A stretch of 58,954 bases of DNA from a virus: the IMG/VR virus record IMGVR_UViG_3300044997_000299, positions 1 through 58,954 of that record; one strand, given 5' to 3'. Shown one piece after another: positions 32,177 through 37,776 of the stretch. Both the position numbers and the translations under genes were made by a program. How positions within the stretch are numbered: position 1 is the first letter of the stretch; each line of letters begins with the position of its first letter. The notes under the pieces were generated by a model that worked only from the letters and a program-made list of their open reading frames with translations, was not told where the DNA came from and ran no database searches.

Positions 32177-32416
32177 TTACGCTACCTTTTTCCGATGACC
32201 AAACAAATCTAAGATGTGTGTATCCAGAATTTCCCACGAGATGCCAACATTTGCATCATGATACTTCAAACACAAATCAAGAACTTGACGGCATTCCTCC
32301 TTGTTTAGTCTGATATTTATGTTTTGGGCTTGTTCCTTAACGTCTTCGACATTCCACAAAATGGAGATGTGATCATCATCAACCCAACCCCACTTCGGTA
32401 ATTTTTTCTTTCTCAT
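32177..32416 (-). CDS. Small hypothetical protein, 79 aa
   Basis: A charged helical protein (MRKKKLPKWGWVDDDHISIL, then NIRLNKEECRQVLDLCLKYH, DANVGISWEIL). It sits two bases downstream of the 59-aa gene and immediately before the 32-aa peptide. It is similar to small phage proteins with a DANVGI(S/N)WE motif. The role is unknown. Confidence 0.65.
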   Translation of the reverse strand: MRKKKLPKWGWVDDDHISILWNVEDVKEQAQNINIRLNKEECRQVLDLCLKYHDANVGISWEILDTHILDLFGHRKKVA

Positions 32417-32418
32417 AA

Positions 32419-32598
32419 TTAAAACCTAATTGGTTCAGCTTTTCTAAAATCGTCTTCAAGAAAAATTGGCTCTCCTGATATTTCATAGCCCGCTTGTTCT
32501 ATTAAAATTTTTTTAGCCATTCTTTCATTTTTTGCATAGATCTTATATTGCATAGTTGCAGGTATATCGTATACAAAAAGTTTATTTTTATTTTTCAT
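32419..32598 (-). CDS. Small hypothetical protein, 59 aa
   Basis: The frame starts MKNKNKLFVYDIPATMQYKI, continues YAKNERMAKKILIEQAGYEI and ends SGEPIFLEDDFRKAEPIRF. ATG 32598 is one base after the stop of the 100-aa gene, and the TAA at 32419 is two bases before the next ATG, so it fills the gap perfectly. Predicted strand-helix-strand pattern. No family is recognised. Confidence 0.68.
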   Translation of the reverse strand: MKNKNKLFVYDIPATMQYKIYAKNERMAKKILIEQAGYEISGEPIFLEDDFRKAEPIRF

Positions 32599-32599
32599 T

Positions 32600-32902
32600 T
32601 TAATATTTTAATTTAATTTGATTAGGCCTTGTAACTCTATCTCTACCAGTTTCATAAAACAAAGTATCATGAAGTTTCCATTTTTTAAGATGACGAGCTT
32701 CGTTGGCCACAGTCCCAAAACCACGGCGCTGAGTTCCTGATCTTATCTGCACCCACATCTTTTCGTTTACATTACCTTCAGTAAACCATACGTAAACAAA
32801 ATTTTTAAAGTCCTTTAATAGTTCTTGTTTTTTTATTTTGAAGTAAGTTTCTTTACCGTGCTCTTTGCACGTATAAATCATATTTTCTTTCGGCTTCTGC
32901 AT
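32600..32902 (-). CDS. Early-region protein, 100 aa
   Basis: A basic protein (MQKPKENMIYTCKEHGKETY, then NFVYVWFTEGNVNEKMWVQI and RSGTQRRGFGTVANEARHLK). The ending is GRDRVTRPNQIKLKY, part of which is duplicated downstream. A strong ribosome site (AAAGGAGC) and a near-consensus promoter (32944-32972) precede it, so it heads a four-gene unit. The function is unknown. Confidence 0.7.
   Translation of the reverse strand: MQKPKENMIYTCKEHGKETYFKIKKQELLKDFKNFVYVWFTEGNVNEKMWVQIRSGTQRRGFGTVANEARHLKKWKLHDTLFYETGRDRVTRPNQIKLKY
32621..32645. repeat. 25-bp direct repeat, copy B
   Basis: The partner of 32086-32110, lying within the 3' coding end of the 100-aa gene (codons for RDRVTRPN on the minus strand). 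It is probably the parent copy, since it is inside the longer gene. Confidence 0.85.
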
Positions 32903-32943
32903 CGTGGCTCCTTTTGTTAATTGTTAAAGCAAACTGTCCCATA

Positions 32944-32972
32944 CATATAAGATAAGTAATTCCTAATGTCAA
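32944..32972 (-). promoter_or_regulatory. Near-consensus sigma70 promoter of the 100-aa gene unit
   Basis: On the minus strand TTGACA (32967-32972) is 17 bases from TATATG (32944-32949). The spacer ends in TATCTTAT, the left half of the palindrome found complete at three other early promoters; the right half is lost here (ATGGGACA). Confidence 0.7.
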
Positions 32973-33101
32973 GTATAATTTTAAAATATTTTTCTACTAC
33001 GCCACAGATTGTGACGCACCGACCACAGACCTTGGTGAGCAGCATGCTACCCTGGTGAAGTAGAATCCTGATCCGTGATTCGATGTTTGTGGATCTTGGC
33101 T

Positions 33102-33131
33102 ACGGGACGGGAACTAGAAACGGGAATGGGA
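33102..33131 (+). repeat. G-rich repeat copy 5
   Basis: ACGGGACGGGAAC, then AACGGGAATGGGAG: four GGG tracts with loops of 2, 10 and 3 bases. It lies about 105 bases downstream of the stop of the nuclease gene (33236) and before the next unit's promoter. Confidence 0.65.
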
Positions 33132-33235
33132 GCTTAAAAATGGTAGCCCAACGGACACTAAACAGGAGCTAATTATTTAGAGGATGTCGAGCTACCGACC
33201 ACAAATATAATCATCATGGGATGTGATGTCAACAA

Positions 33236-33667
33236 TTATTTTTTATTTGTTTTTGAACTTGCATCCTGGTGCCCTGAAGTAGATGCCTGATGGGTGATTA
33301 TCTTATTTAAAACCGCGGTCCATGAAACGGGGTGCGGGAAATGGGAAACGGGAAGCGTGAATAACGGATCAGGGTGCAAGCAAGAATTGTAGTCATAAAG
33401 TTTTACGGCCCTCAGCCTGAGGTCGAAATTTAAGATAAAAACTCTGCCACCAGCACTACCGCGTTTTAAAATCCACGCTTTTTGATATTTAGTTAATGAA
33501 GTTTGTTTTCTCTTTTTTACCTTCAACTCGAGCCAAAATTCAGTTCCTCGATAACATCCATTGACATCGGGAATGCCAAGTCCAACATTAGTTTCGATTC
33601 TTTGAAAGTGTACGTTTGGCAACGCTTTTTTTATTTTTTGGTATAGCTTCGATTCTTCTTTTTGCAT
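33236..33667 (-). CDS. VRR-NUC-type PD-(D/E)XK nuclease
   Basis: This 143-aa protein has QRIETNVGLGIPDVNGCYRG with E25 and D34, then FWLELKVKKRK with E47-L-K49, the VRR-NUC arrangement of the PD-(D/E)XK fold. Family members cut branched or single-stranded DNA in recombination and replication. I start at ATG 33667, not at the TTG one codon upstream. The last 45 codons are Pro/His/Ser-rich and overlap a G-rich repeat (33325-33357), so the C-terminus looks extended by inserted repeat DNA. It overlaps the metallopeptidase gene by 80 bases. Confidence 0.8.
   Translation of the reverse strand: MQKEESKLYQKIKKALPNVHFQRIETNVGLGIPDVNGCYRGTEFWLELKVKKRKQTSLTKYQKAWILKRGSAGGRVFILNFDLRLRAVKLYDYNSCLHPDPLFTLPVSHFPHPVSWTAVLNKIITHQASTSGHQDASSKTNKK
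33325..33357 (+). repeat. G-rich repeat copy 6, canonical G-quadruplex motif inside a gene
   Basis: GGGG-TGC-GGG-AAAT-GGG-AAAC-GGG spans 33329-33352 on the plus strand, a classical G-quadruplex pattern. Unlike the others it lies in coding DNA, where the minus strand encodes LPVSHFPHPVS near the C-terminus of the nuclease. Confidence 0.78.
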
Positions 33668-34016
33668 CAAATTTTCCGCAAACTAAATGCGTTTGTAGAT
33701 AGGGTAAAAACCATTTGTTATCTCTAAAAACTTGTGAAAGACTGTTTGAAATAGCGTTAACAATTAATTCCTCGTTTTTTTCTTTAAAAAGTAAATTTCC
33801 TTGTGAGCTAAGTCCCGCTTGATAGACACAAGCGTGAATAATTTCGTGTAAGAGGGTATTGGCCTCTGATCTAGCATTCTGTTCTTTTTGGATATCGATT
33901 TTAGCGTTGCTACTGTCATATTCTCCTAAAACATTATCATCCTTCTTGTCTTTTGTCTCAAAATTAATTAAATTAATTGCAATATCTTCAAATCCAATTT
34001 TAATCTTTTTTTTCAT
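33588..34016 (-). CDS. HEXXH metallopeptidase-like protein (ImmA/IrrE- or SprT-like)
   Basis: The 142-aa protein begins MKKKIKIGFEDIAINLINFE and carries ANTLLHEIIHACVYQAGLS with H57-E58-x-x-H61, a gluzincin-type zinc site, followed by ELIVNAISNSLSQVFRDN. The ATG at 34016 has GGAG upstream and is preferred to GTG 34037. ImmA/IrrE relatives cleave repressors, while phage proteins of this small type are unassigned. It may remove a host or phage regulator early in infection. It overlaps the nuclease gene. Confidence 0.72.
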   Translation of the reverse strand: MKKKIKIGFEDIAINLINFETKDKKDDNVLGEYDSSNAKIDIQKEQNARSEANTLLHEIIHACVYQAGLSSQGNLLFKEKNEELIVNAISNSLSQVFRDNKWFLPYLQTHLVCGKFDAKRRIEAIPKNKKSVAKRTLSKNRN

Positions 34017-34096
34017 TAGTTTTAATCTCCACCGCACCTAAAGACATGTTTAAGTGCTTGTTATGTACTCTATTAAACTGCACCCAAAAATCTTCT

Positions 34097-34603
34097 TTAA
34101 GAAGATTTTTTGTTTTCTTCGATTTCAAGGACTTTTTCAAACGATATCTCATCTTTAAGCTCATTGATTGTTTTGATTAATTCATCTTTTGTCATCGCTG
34201 ACAAGTCTTGCACTTTAATCTCTTTTCGATCAATGTAAAAGCCTGCTGCTTGCCCAAGCCTAAATTCTGCATTAATAGCCGCAGCAAGTTGGTTTTTATC
34301 TTCGGCTTTTTTTGAAAGTGAGTCTAATCTTTTTAAATGTCTTAAATAATCCTTATAGGTATTTGTTTTTGTCTCACGCAATCTTTCAATATACGCAACA
34401 ACATGAGGAAACTTATCTGGGTTTGTTAATAGACTTCCCCATTTACCAGTGGTTGTTTCGGCATAACCTGCGTGACGGGCAGCTTCTTGTTTTGTACAAT
34501 CAGGGTAATTAGCAACATAAAATTCTGCAAATGCACGTTGTTTACCAGTTAAAAGCTCAGCCCCTTTCAAATTTGCTTTAACTTCTTGAACTAAAGTTTC
34601 CAT
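34097..34603 (-). CDS. terS: Terminase small subunit
   Basis: The 168-aa protein has the N-terminal DNA-binding helix-turn-helix of small terminases: LTGKQRAFAEFYVANYPDCT, then KQEAARHAGYAETTTGKWGS. A helical oligomerisation region and an acidic/Lys tail follow. It selects viral DNA for packaging with TerL. It is separated from terL (28111-29589) by the whole 4.5-kb early region, which is unusual. A TATAAT at 34613-34618 sits ten bases from the ATG, so its transcript may be nearly leaderless. Confidence 0.85.
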   Translation of the reverse strand: METLVQEVKANLKGAELLTGKQRAFAEFYVANYPDCTKQEAARHAGYAETTTGKWGSLLTNPDKFPHVVAYIERLRETKTNTYKDYLRHLKRLDSLSKKAEDKNQLAAAINAEFRLGQAAGFYIDRKEIKVQDLSAMTKDELIKTINELKDEISFEKVLEIEENKKSS

Positions 34604-34750
34604 GAATTTTTAATTATAATATAGATATTTCTATGTAAATAACACTGTAAAGGTAAGAAAAGTTTTCTTGTCCAGTAGAATAATAGTACATATATGTTAA
34701 CTATATTGATTATTATTGTTATTTTATTTGTATTTATTGAATTTAGTGTT

Positions 34751-34835
34751 CAGTGTACTTTCAGGGTAGTATGCTGAAAGAATAACTATTGGTATATCTA
34801 TCTTATTTGATGTTTTCAGCTTGTCAGTGTACTTT
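34751..34835. repeat. Direct repeat pair CAGTGTACTTT
   Basis: Two copies, 34751-34761 and 34825-34835, are 74 bases apart in the intergenic region, with further similarity on either side (TTCAG before or after each). They may be paired binding sites. Confidence 0.5.
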
Positions 34836-34919
34836 TAAGTTTATTTTTATGTAGAGACATGAAAAGGTCTAATGTATCTATATATGTGGCTGAAATTTGT
34901 GATTTAATTGATTTTTTTG

Positions 34920-34948
34920 ATGGTGGACTGAATGAATCAGCCCACCAT
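34920..34948. promoter_or_regulatory. Strong hairpin in the long intergenic region
   Basis: ATGGTGG pairs with CCACCAT. One mismatch follows, then CTGA with TCAG around a five-base loop. It lies about 100 bases after the stop of the acidic gene at 35047. The minus strand continues with A-rich sequence, not U, so a terminator role is doubtful. Confidence 0.5.
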
Positions 34949-35046
34949 AACTAATGAAAGGTAGGTGTGTTATTTATATCACAGTCCGTGATCCGTTGTC
35001 CACACCCCTGCGTTCAATAATTGCCTAAATTAATGCAGGCAATAGG

Positions 35047-35202
35047 TTAATTGTCCTTATCGTCCTCGTCTTGATCTTTCAGATCTTCATCTTCATCTTC
35101 ATCTTGTATTTCAAGAACTGACTTAATATTTTCTACGTCAGATTCTAGTTTTTCGATTTTTTCTTGTAGTTGTTCTATAACGTTTTTGTTGTCTTCACTC
35201 AT
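35047..35202 (-). CDS. Acidic coiled-coil mini-protein B, 51 aa
   Basis: The peptide is MSEDNKNVIEQLQEKIEKLE, SDVENIKSVLEIQ, then a tail made mostly of Asp and Glu (DEDEDEDLKDQDEDDKDN). A short coiled coil at residues 8-33 precedes the acidic tail. The ribosome site is AGGAG. It is the same length and layout as the gene just upstream (35226-35381) and probably a duplicate. The strong acidity suggests DNA mimicry or binding to a basic partner, by inference. Confidence 0.72.
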   Translation of the reverse strand: MSEDNKNVIEQLQEKIEKLESDVENIKSVLEIQDEDEDEDLKDQDEDDKDN

Positions 35203-35225
35203 TGTATTCTCCTATTTTTTTTATT

Positions 35226-35381
35226 TTACTCTTCGTCTTCGTCTTCGTCTTGGTTCTTATCTTCATCCTCGTCATTTTCAACATCATTTTCGAGCTCTAT
35301 TACCTTATCTCGTAAAGCAATTAAATCATCTTCAATTCTGTCGATAATGTCTTGGATTGTTTCTTTTTTTTTCTTTCCCAA
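35226..35381 (-). CDS. Acidic coiled-coil mini-protein A, 51 aa, TTG start
   Basis: The frame begins at TTG 35381, placed by a full Shine-Dalgarno GGAGGT five to six bases upstream; no ATG fits. The peptide is MGKKKKETIQDIIDRIEDDL, IALRDKVIELENDVEND, then an Asp/Glu tail to the end. It is a paralogue of the 51-aa gene downstream. A TATAAT at 35418 could be its -10. The antisense strand gives a long Ser-rich frame, which is a shadow. Confidence 0.7.
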   Translation of the reverse strand: MGKKKKETIQDIIDRIEDDLIALRDKVIELENDVENDEDEDKNQDEDEDEE

Positions 35382-35507
35382 AATCTACCTCCACGAGGCC
35401 AAATATACAAAAAATTATATGGGATAAAGCCCCGTAAAAGCCTTAATTTTCGCGATGTATGCTCAGTAGACGATAAATGCTCAATAGACTATGAAAATTA
35501 AAAATAT

Positions 35508-35633
35508 TTATTTTTTAAATGTTTTAAATAAATCTTCTGCAGCATCTGTGTAAAACTTTTGAATATTATTAAAATAATTGCTCCAAAATGCTTTAACATC
35601 ACTATAAGAAGGTATTATAAATAGTTTTTCCAT
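35508..35633 (-). CDS. Small amphipathic protein, 41 aa
   Basis: The peptide is MEKLFIIPSYSDVKAFWSNY, FNNIQKFYTDAAEDLFKTFK, K. A strong ribosome site (AGGAG seven bases before ATG 35633) and a promoter at 35656 support it. The amphipathic, Phe/Tyr-rich helix recalls phasin-like or apolipoprotein-like helices that bind surfaces. No family is recognised. Confidence 0.68.
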   Translation of the reverse strand: MEKLFIIPSYSDVKAFWSNYFNNIQKFYTDAAEDLFKTFKK

Positions 35634-35655
35634 GTTATTTCTCCTGTTTTCTAAA

Positions 35656-35684
35656 TATATATGTTGCAGTGCAACAAAATTCAA
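35656..35684 (-). promoter_or_regulatory. Sigma70-like promoter for the 41-aa gene
   Basis: Minus-strand TTGAAT (35679-35684) is 17 bases from TATATA (35656-35661). The spacer contains the inverted repeat GTTGCA-CT-GCAAC, a possible operator. The -35 overlaps the stop of the HNH gene. Confidence 0.5.
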
Positions 35685-36211
35685 GTGGTTAAATGCTCAA
35701 TCATATTATTTTTAGCAATGAGCTTACAAATCATTATAAAATCTTTCAAATTCAAATTATTTTTCATGCTATTAATAATAGCACAGCAAAATACAAGGTT
35801 ACCATCTATGTAGGGTTTTGTACTATCAATCCGATCAATAGAAATATTATATAAAGTTTTACCAACACCTAACGTGTGCGTCATTTCAATTCCAGAGTAC
35901 GGACACCGCATTCCAAATTTTTGATATTGTTCTTGCCAAACATCTAAAAACTCACTTAATGAAATTAAACATTCGGCTCTTTTTGAATTTTTACGTTGTC
36001 TATTTAATCCTTGATAAGTTCGTCTTACAAAAGCAATTGAATTCAAAGACCATCTTTGTTTTTGTTCCTTATTTTTACAATCCTTACACCAAGAATCAAG
36101 GGTTTCTCGATCACCTCTTTTATAAAAAAGTGTTGATAATTTTTTTTGTTTGCATTTTGGACAATTTTTATAAGAAGTTTCCTGTGCCGTTGTCAATGTT
36201 TCTTCGTTCAT
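35681..36211 (-). CDS. HNH endonuclease with N-terminal zinc ribbon
   Basis: The 176-aa protein has a zinc ribbon (C17-x2-C20 and C42-x2-C45) joined to an HNH-like nuclease. The nuclease has MRCPYSGIEMT around C103, then NISIDRIDS (D126, D129), DGNLVFCCAIINSMKN with N138 and N147. This is the DRIDS...GN...N layout of phage HNH enzymes, some of which are free-standing homing nucleases. It overlaps the next gene by 44 bases. A role in host DNA degradation or mobility is possible. Confidence 0.8.
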   Translation of the reverse strand: MNEETLTTAQETSYKNCPKCKQKKLSTLFYKRGDRETLDSWCKDCKNKEQKQRWSLNSIAFVRRTYQGLNRQRKNSKRAECLISLSEFLDVWQEQYQKFGMRCPYSGIEMTHTLGVGKTLYNISIDRIDSTKPYIDGNLVFCCAIINSMKNNLNLKDFIMICKLIAKNNMIEHLTT

Positions 36212-36515
36212 TGTATTTTTTTCGCCAGTTAATGTAATTAATTTGTTCTTTAGTGAAATAAATTTGTTCGTTGTCGACCATTTTAAGATATTTTTCTCTA
36301 ACTGTTTTATCGTTTAAATCTGCTAAGTTACAAATGATCTTAAAGTTTTCACTATTATTTATAAACCACAAGTGAGCTTGATATTTAAACATAATTAACG
36401 ATCGTTCCATTCCGGGATAAATAACATCCTCGAATGCTCGTTGAATTACTGCTCTCCAAAGTTTTGTTTCTGGTAAGACTTCGTCTTCGTAAATTTCTGT
36501 TTTTAGCTCCTGCAT
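36168..36515 (-). CDS. Conserved phage protein with HTH-like C-terminus, 115 aa
   Basis: The protein has TKLWRAVIQRAFEDVIYPGM, IMFKYQAHLWFINNSENFKI and ICNLADLNDKTVREKYLKMV. The stretch W.....S..F..IC..A.L....VR..Y is conserved in many phage proteins and looks like a helix-turn-helix. It probably binds DNA as a regulator or replication factor, but this is inferred. Confidence 0.72.
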   Translation of the reverse strand: MQELKTEIYEDEVLPETKLWRAVIQRAFEDVIYPGMERSLIMFKYQAHLWFINNSENFKIICNLADLNDKTVREKYLKMVDNEQIYFTKEQINYINWRKKYNERRNIDNGTGNFL

Positions 36516-36587
36516 TGTAGTTCATTTAGACGAAGGCCGGCTAGGTATGGTAGCTCTTTAACGAGATCAAACCGACCTTCATCCAAA
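36516..36587 (-). promoter_or_regulatory. Short leader with hairpin
   Basis: The 72-base gap holds GAAGG-C-CGG and CCG-A-CCTTC as an inverted repeat enclosing AT-rich sequence. It may act as a leader structure or a weak terminator for the 72-aa gene that ends at 36588. No gene was found. Confidence 0.35.
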
Positions 36588-36806
36588 TCACTTTACTACA
36601 CGTAGGCCACGCATAGCCAAACGATCCTTATTGGTTCGTTTATAAACTTCATCAAGATAGGATTTAAATCCTAATGTACTATCACTAAAGCCAAAAGTGG
36701 TGCCACAATAGAGACCGAATAGTACAGACGATATTTTTCTATACTCTTCTCTCGTTGTGCGAGATGCGATAATCGCTAATGTTTTTCCAAATTCTGTCTT
36801 GTTCAC
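36588..36806 (-). CDS. Small hypothetical protein, 72 aa, GTG start
   Basis: MNKTEFGKTLAIIASRTTRE, EYRKISSVLFGLYCGTTFGF and SDSTLGFKSYLDEVYKRTNK show a compact helical protein. The start is GTG at 36806, six bases after the 29-aa membrane peptide, with no obvious Shine-Dalgarno. No family is recognised. Confidence 0.6.
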   Translation of the reverse strand: MNKTEFGKTLAIIASRTTREEYRKISSVLFGLYCGTTFGFSDSTLGFKSYLDEVYKRTNKDRLAMRGLRVVK

Positions 36807-36812
36807 AAGTTT

Positions 36813-36902
36813 TCATTTGTTGTGCCAGCAGATTATTAGAATTAAAGACACAAAAACAAATATTATCTCAATCCAATGTAAACCAACTAGCAGTTCAAGC
36901 AT
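36813..36902 (-). CDS. Single-TM peptide, 29 aa
   Basis: The peptide is MLELLVGLHWIEIIFVFVSL, ILIICWHNK: almost entirely one membrane helix, with a short basic tail. ATG 36902 overlaps the stop of the zinc-ribbon gene (AATGCTTGA). The position between coupled genes supports it. It is probably inserted in the inner membrane; the function is unknown. Confidence 0.58.
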   Translation of the reverse strand: MLELLVGLHWIEIIFVFVSLILIICWHNK

Positions 36903-37080
36903 TGTCCGTGATTCGTGTTTCTTGAGTCGTTTTCCGTGAGTCTAGGTGTGATGTACACTTGGGGCAATTTATAAAGTTATTTAAGTCCTTGTACAAGAAA
37001 AAAATTGAAGGATAAAAACCTTGTTTTTTAATATAATTATTACCCTTACAAACTGTGCAATTATTTTGATTTTTGGCCAT
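36895..37080 (-). CDS. Zinc-ribbon mini-protein, 61 aa
   Basis: From ATG 37080 the protein is MAKNQNNCTVCKGNNYIKKQ and later NFINCPKCTSHLDSRKTTQE. Two CxxC pairs 35-40 residues apart form a rubredoxin-like zinc knuckle. A longer frame from 37107 would overlap the RHH-like gene more and has no ribosome site. The last codons include a TCACGGA word also seen in the intergenic repeats. It may bind nucleic acid or a protein partner. Confidence 0.65.
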   Translation of the reverse strand: MAKNQNNCTVCKGNNYIKKQGFYPSIFFLYKDLNNFINCPKCTSHLDSRKTTQETRITDNA

Positions 37081-37276
37081 TTTTATGTTCCTTAAAGATT
37101 TTTTCAAGGTAGGCCTCTGGACTCATTTTTTTTAAATTTGCACGTCTTTCTATTTCTTTATCAACTAATAAAGCTATAAAAGCTGCAGGGTTACGATACT
37201 CTTTATCGCAAAGCGCTAATAATTTATCATAGCTTGATTTTCTAACCGCAACTGACTTCCAGTTTTTTATGTCCAT
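37061..37276 (-). CDS. Ribbon-helix-helix-like small protein, 71 aa
   Basis: The segment WKSVAVRKSSYDKLLALCDK, then EYRNPAAFIALLVDKEIERR has the strand-helix-helix pattern of RHH regulators (VAVR strand, KLL helix, AFIALLVDKEI helix). A dimer of this kind would fit the dyad operators at 30.4-31.8 kb, but no link is shown. Its ATG is directly after the stop of the lipoprotein gene. Confidence 0.6.
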   Translation of the reverse strand: MDIKNWKSVAVRKSSYDKLLALCDKEYRNPAAFIALLVDKEIERRANLKKMSPEAYLEKIFKEHKNGQKSK

Positions 37277-37426
37277 TTATTTTTCTCTTTTATTTATTAA
37301 TGTTTCAATTTTATGAGGCATTGTTATTACATCACTTGCAGTTATTTTAAATCCATTTACTGTAAATAAAGTGGGACCCATACATCCAATTAATAATAAT
37401 AGTATAGATATTAAAATTATTTTCAT
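37277..37426 (-). CDS. Small lipoprotein, 49 aa
   Basis: The peptide is MKIILISILLLLIGCMGPTL, FTVNGFKITASDVITMPHKI, ETLINKREK. Residues 1-14 are a lipoprotein signal, with the lipobox LLIGC giving Cys15 as the lipidated residue. The mature 35 residues are polar. ATG 37426 and TAA 37277 fit its neighbours exactly. Phage lipoproteins act in superinfection exclusion or, with a partner, as spanins; no inner-membrane spanin partner is evident in the lysis cluster, so exclusion is the more likely guess. Confidence 0.75.
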   Translation of the reverse strand: MKIILISILLLLIGCMGPTLFTVNGFKITASDVITMPHKIETLINKREK

Positions 37427-37608
37427 ATTTTAAAATCTCGTATCATTGCCCAACGTTCCTCGATTGTGGGTTCGTTACGCAGTTTCCAAAAAATTCTTAA
37501 TCGATTTTTTAATGGCGGGTAACTTTTGCCATCTGGGTGATTGTCCATATAATATTTTCTAGACGTGTATAATAAAAAATTATTAATTATTCTTTTAATA
37601 TATTTCAT
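37423..37608 (-). CDS. Small basic protein, 61 aa
   Basis: From ATG 37608: MKYIKRIINNFLLYTSRKYY, MDNHPDGKSYPPLKNRLRIF, then WKLRNEPTIEERWAMIRDFK. The ATG overlaps the TGA of the 30-aa peptide (37605-37697), and its own stop overlaps the lipoprotein ATG. It is basic and Tyr/Trp-rich, and possibly peripheral to the membrane. No family is known. Confidence 0.65.
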   Translation of the reverse strand: MKYIKRIINNFLLYTSRKYYMDNHPDGKSYPPLKNRLRIFWKLRNEPTIEERWAMIRDFKI

Positions 37609-37697
37609 GTGTATAGAACAATTGTTAAGATCATTAATAACCAACAAATTATGATGAACAATAACCAAGGGTAAGGCTCAAAATTATTTAATTTCAT
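37605..37697 (-). CDS. Single-TM peptide, 30 aa
   Basis: The peptide is MKLNNFEPYPWLLFIIICWL, LMILTIVLYT, one membrane helix from residue 11 to the end. ATGA overlap with the 61-aa gene downstream and a one-base gap from the 25-aa peptide upstream support translation. Confidence 0.6.
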   Translation of the reverse strand: MKLNNFEPYPWLLFIIICWLLMILTIVLYT

Positions 37698-37698
37698 A

Positions 37699-37776
37699 TT
37701 AATCCCTATAAATTTTTATGGCTATAATTATAGTAACTACTAAAGTTGATAAAATAACAAAATCAGTTAATACCAT
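37699..37776 (-). CDS. Single-TM peptide, 25 aa
   Basis: MVLTDFVILSTLVVTIIIAI followed by KIYRD: one hydrophobic helix with a short basic end. The ATG at 37776 lies within the last codons of the 35-aa basic peptide in another frame. It is very short, so support comes only from the tight chain of similar peptides. Confidence 0.5.
   Translation of the reverse strand: MVLTDFVILSTLVVTIIIAIKIYRD

Larger units (their letters stand above)
32903..33235. other. Non-coding early intergenic segment
   Basis: It holds the promoter at 32944-32972 and G-rich repeat copy 5. It also has several CCGTGAT-type words (for example at 33072). No open frame with a start and coding character was found. The segment is markedly more GC-rich than adjoining genes. 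Confidence 0.55.
34604..35046. other. Longest non-coding region (about 440 bases)
   Basis: No supported gene. It contains TTTACA-15-TATAAT for terS (34613-34639), a CTTTCAG/CTGAAAG hairpin (34758-34780), an 11-base direct repeat CAGTGTACTTT at 34751 and 34825, a strong hairpin at 34920-34948 and a TTGTCCACA word near 34995, one base off a DnaA box. It could be a regulatory or replication-start region; neither is shown. Confidence 0.55.

Noticed and set aside
34858-34953. Plus-strand 31-codon ORF (MKRSNVSIYVAEI...)
   Set aside because: It ends within the 34920-34948 hairpin, lacks a ribosome site and is isolated from other plus-strand genes.
34993-35001. DnaA box and replication origin
   Set aside because: There is only one TTGTCCACA word with a mismatch and no cluster or AT-unwinding array, so it is not enough for an origin call.
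35170-35427. Plus-strand Ser/Phe-rich 85-codon frame
   Set aside because: The Ser runs are simply the complement of Asp/Glu codons in the acidic peptide genes.
36516-36587. Small structured RNA or tRNA-like element in the gap
   Set aside because: There is only one imperfect stem and no T-arm or CCA-like end; recorded as a leader hairpin.
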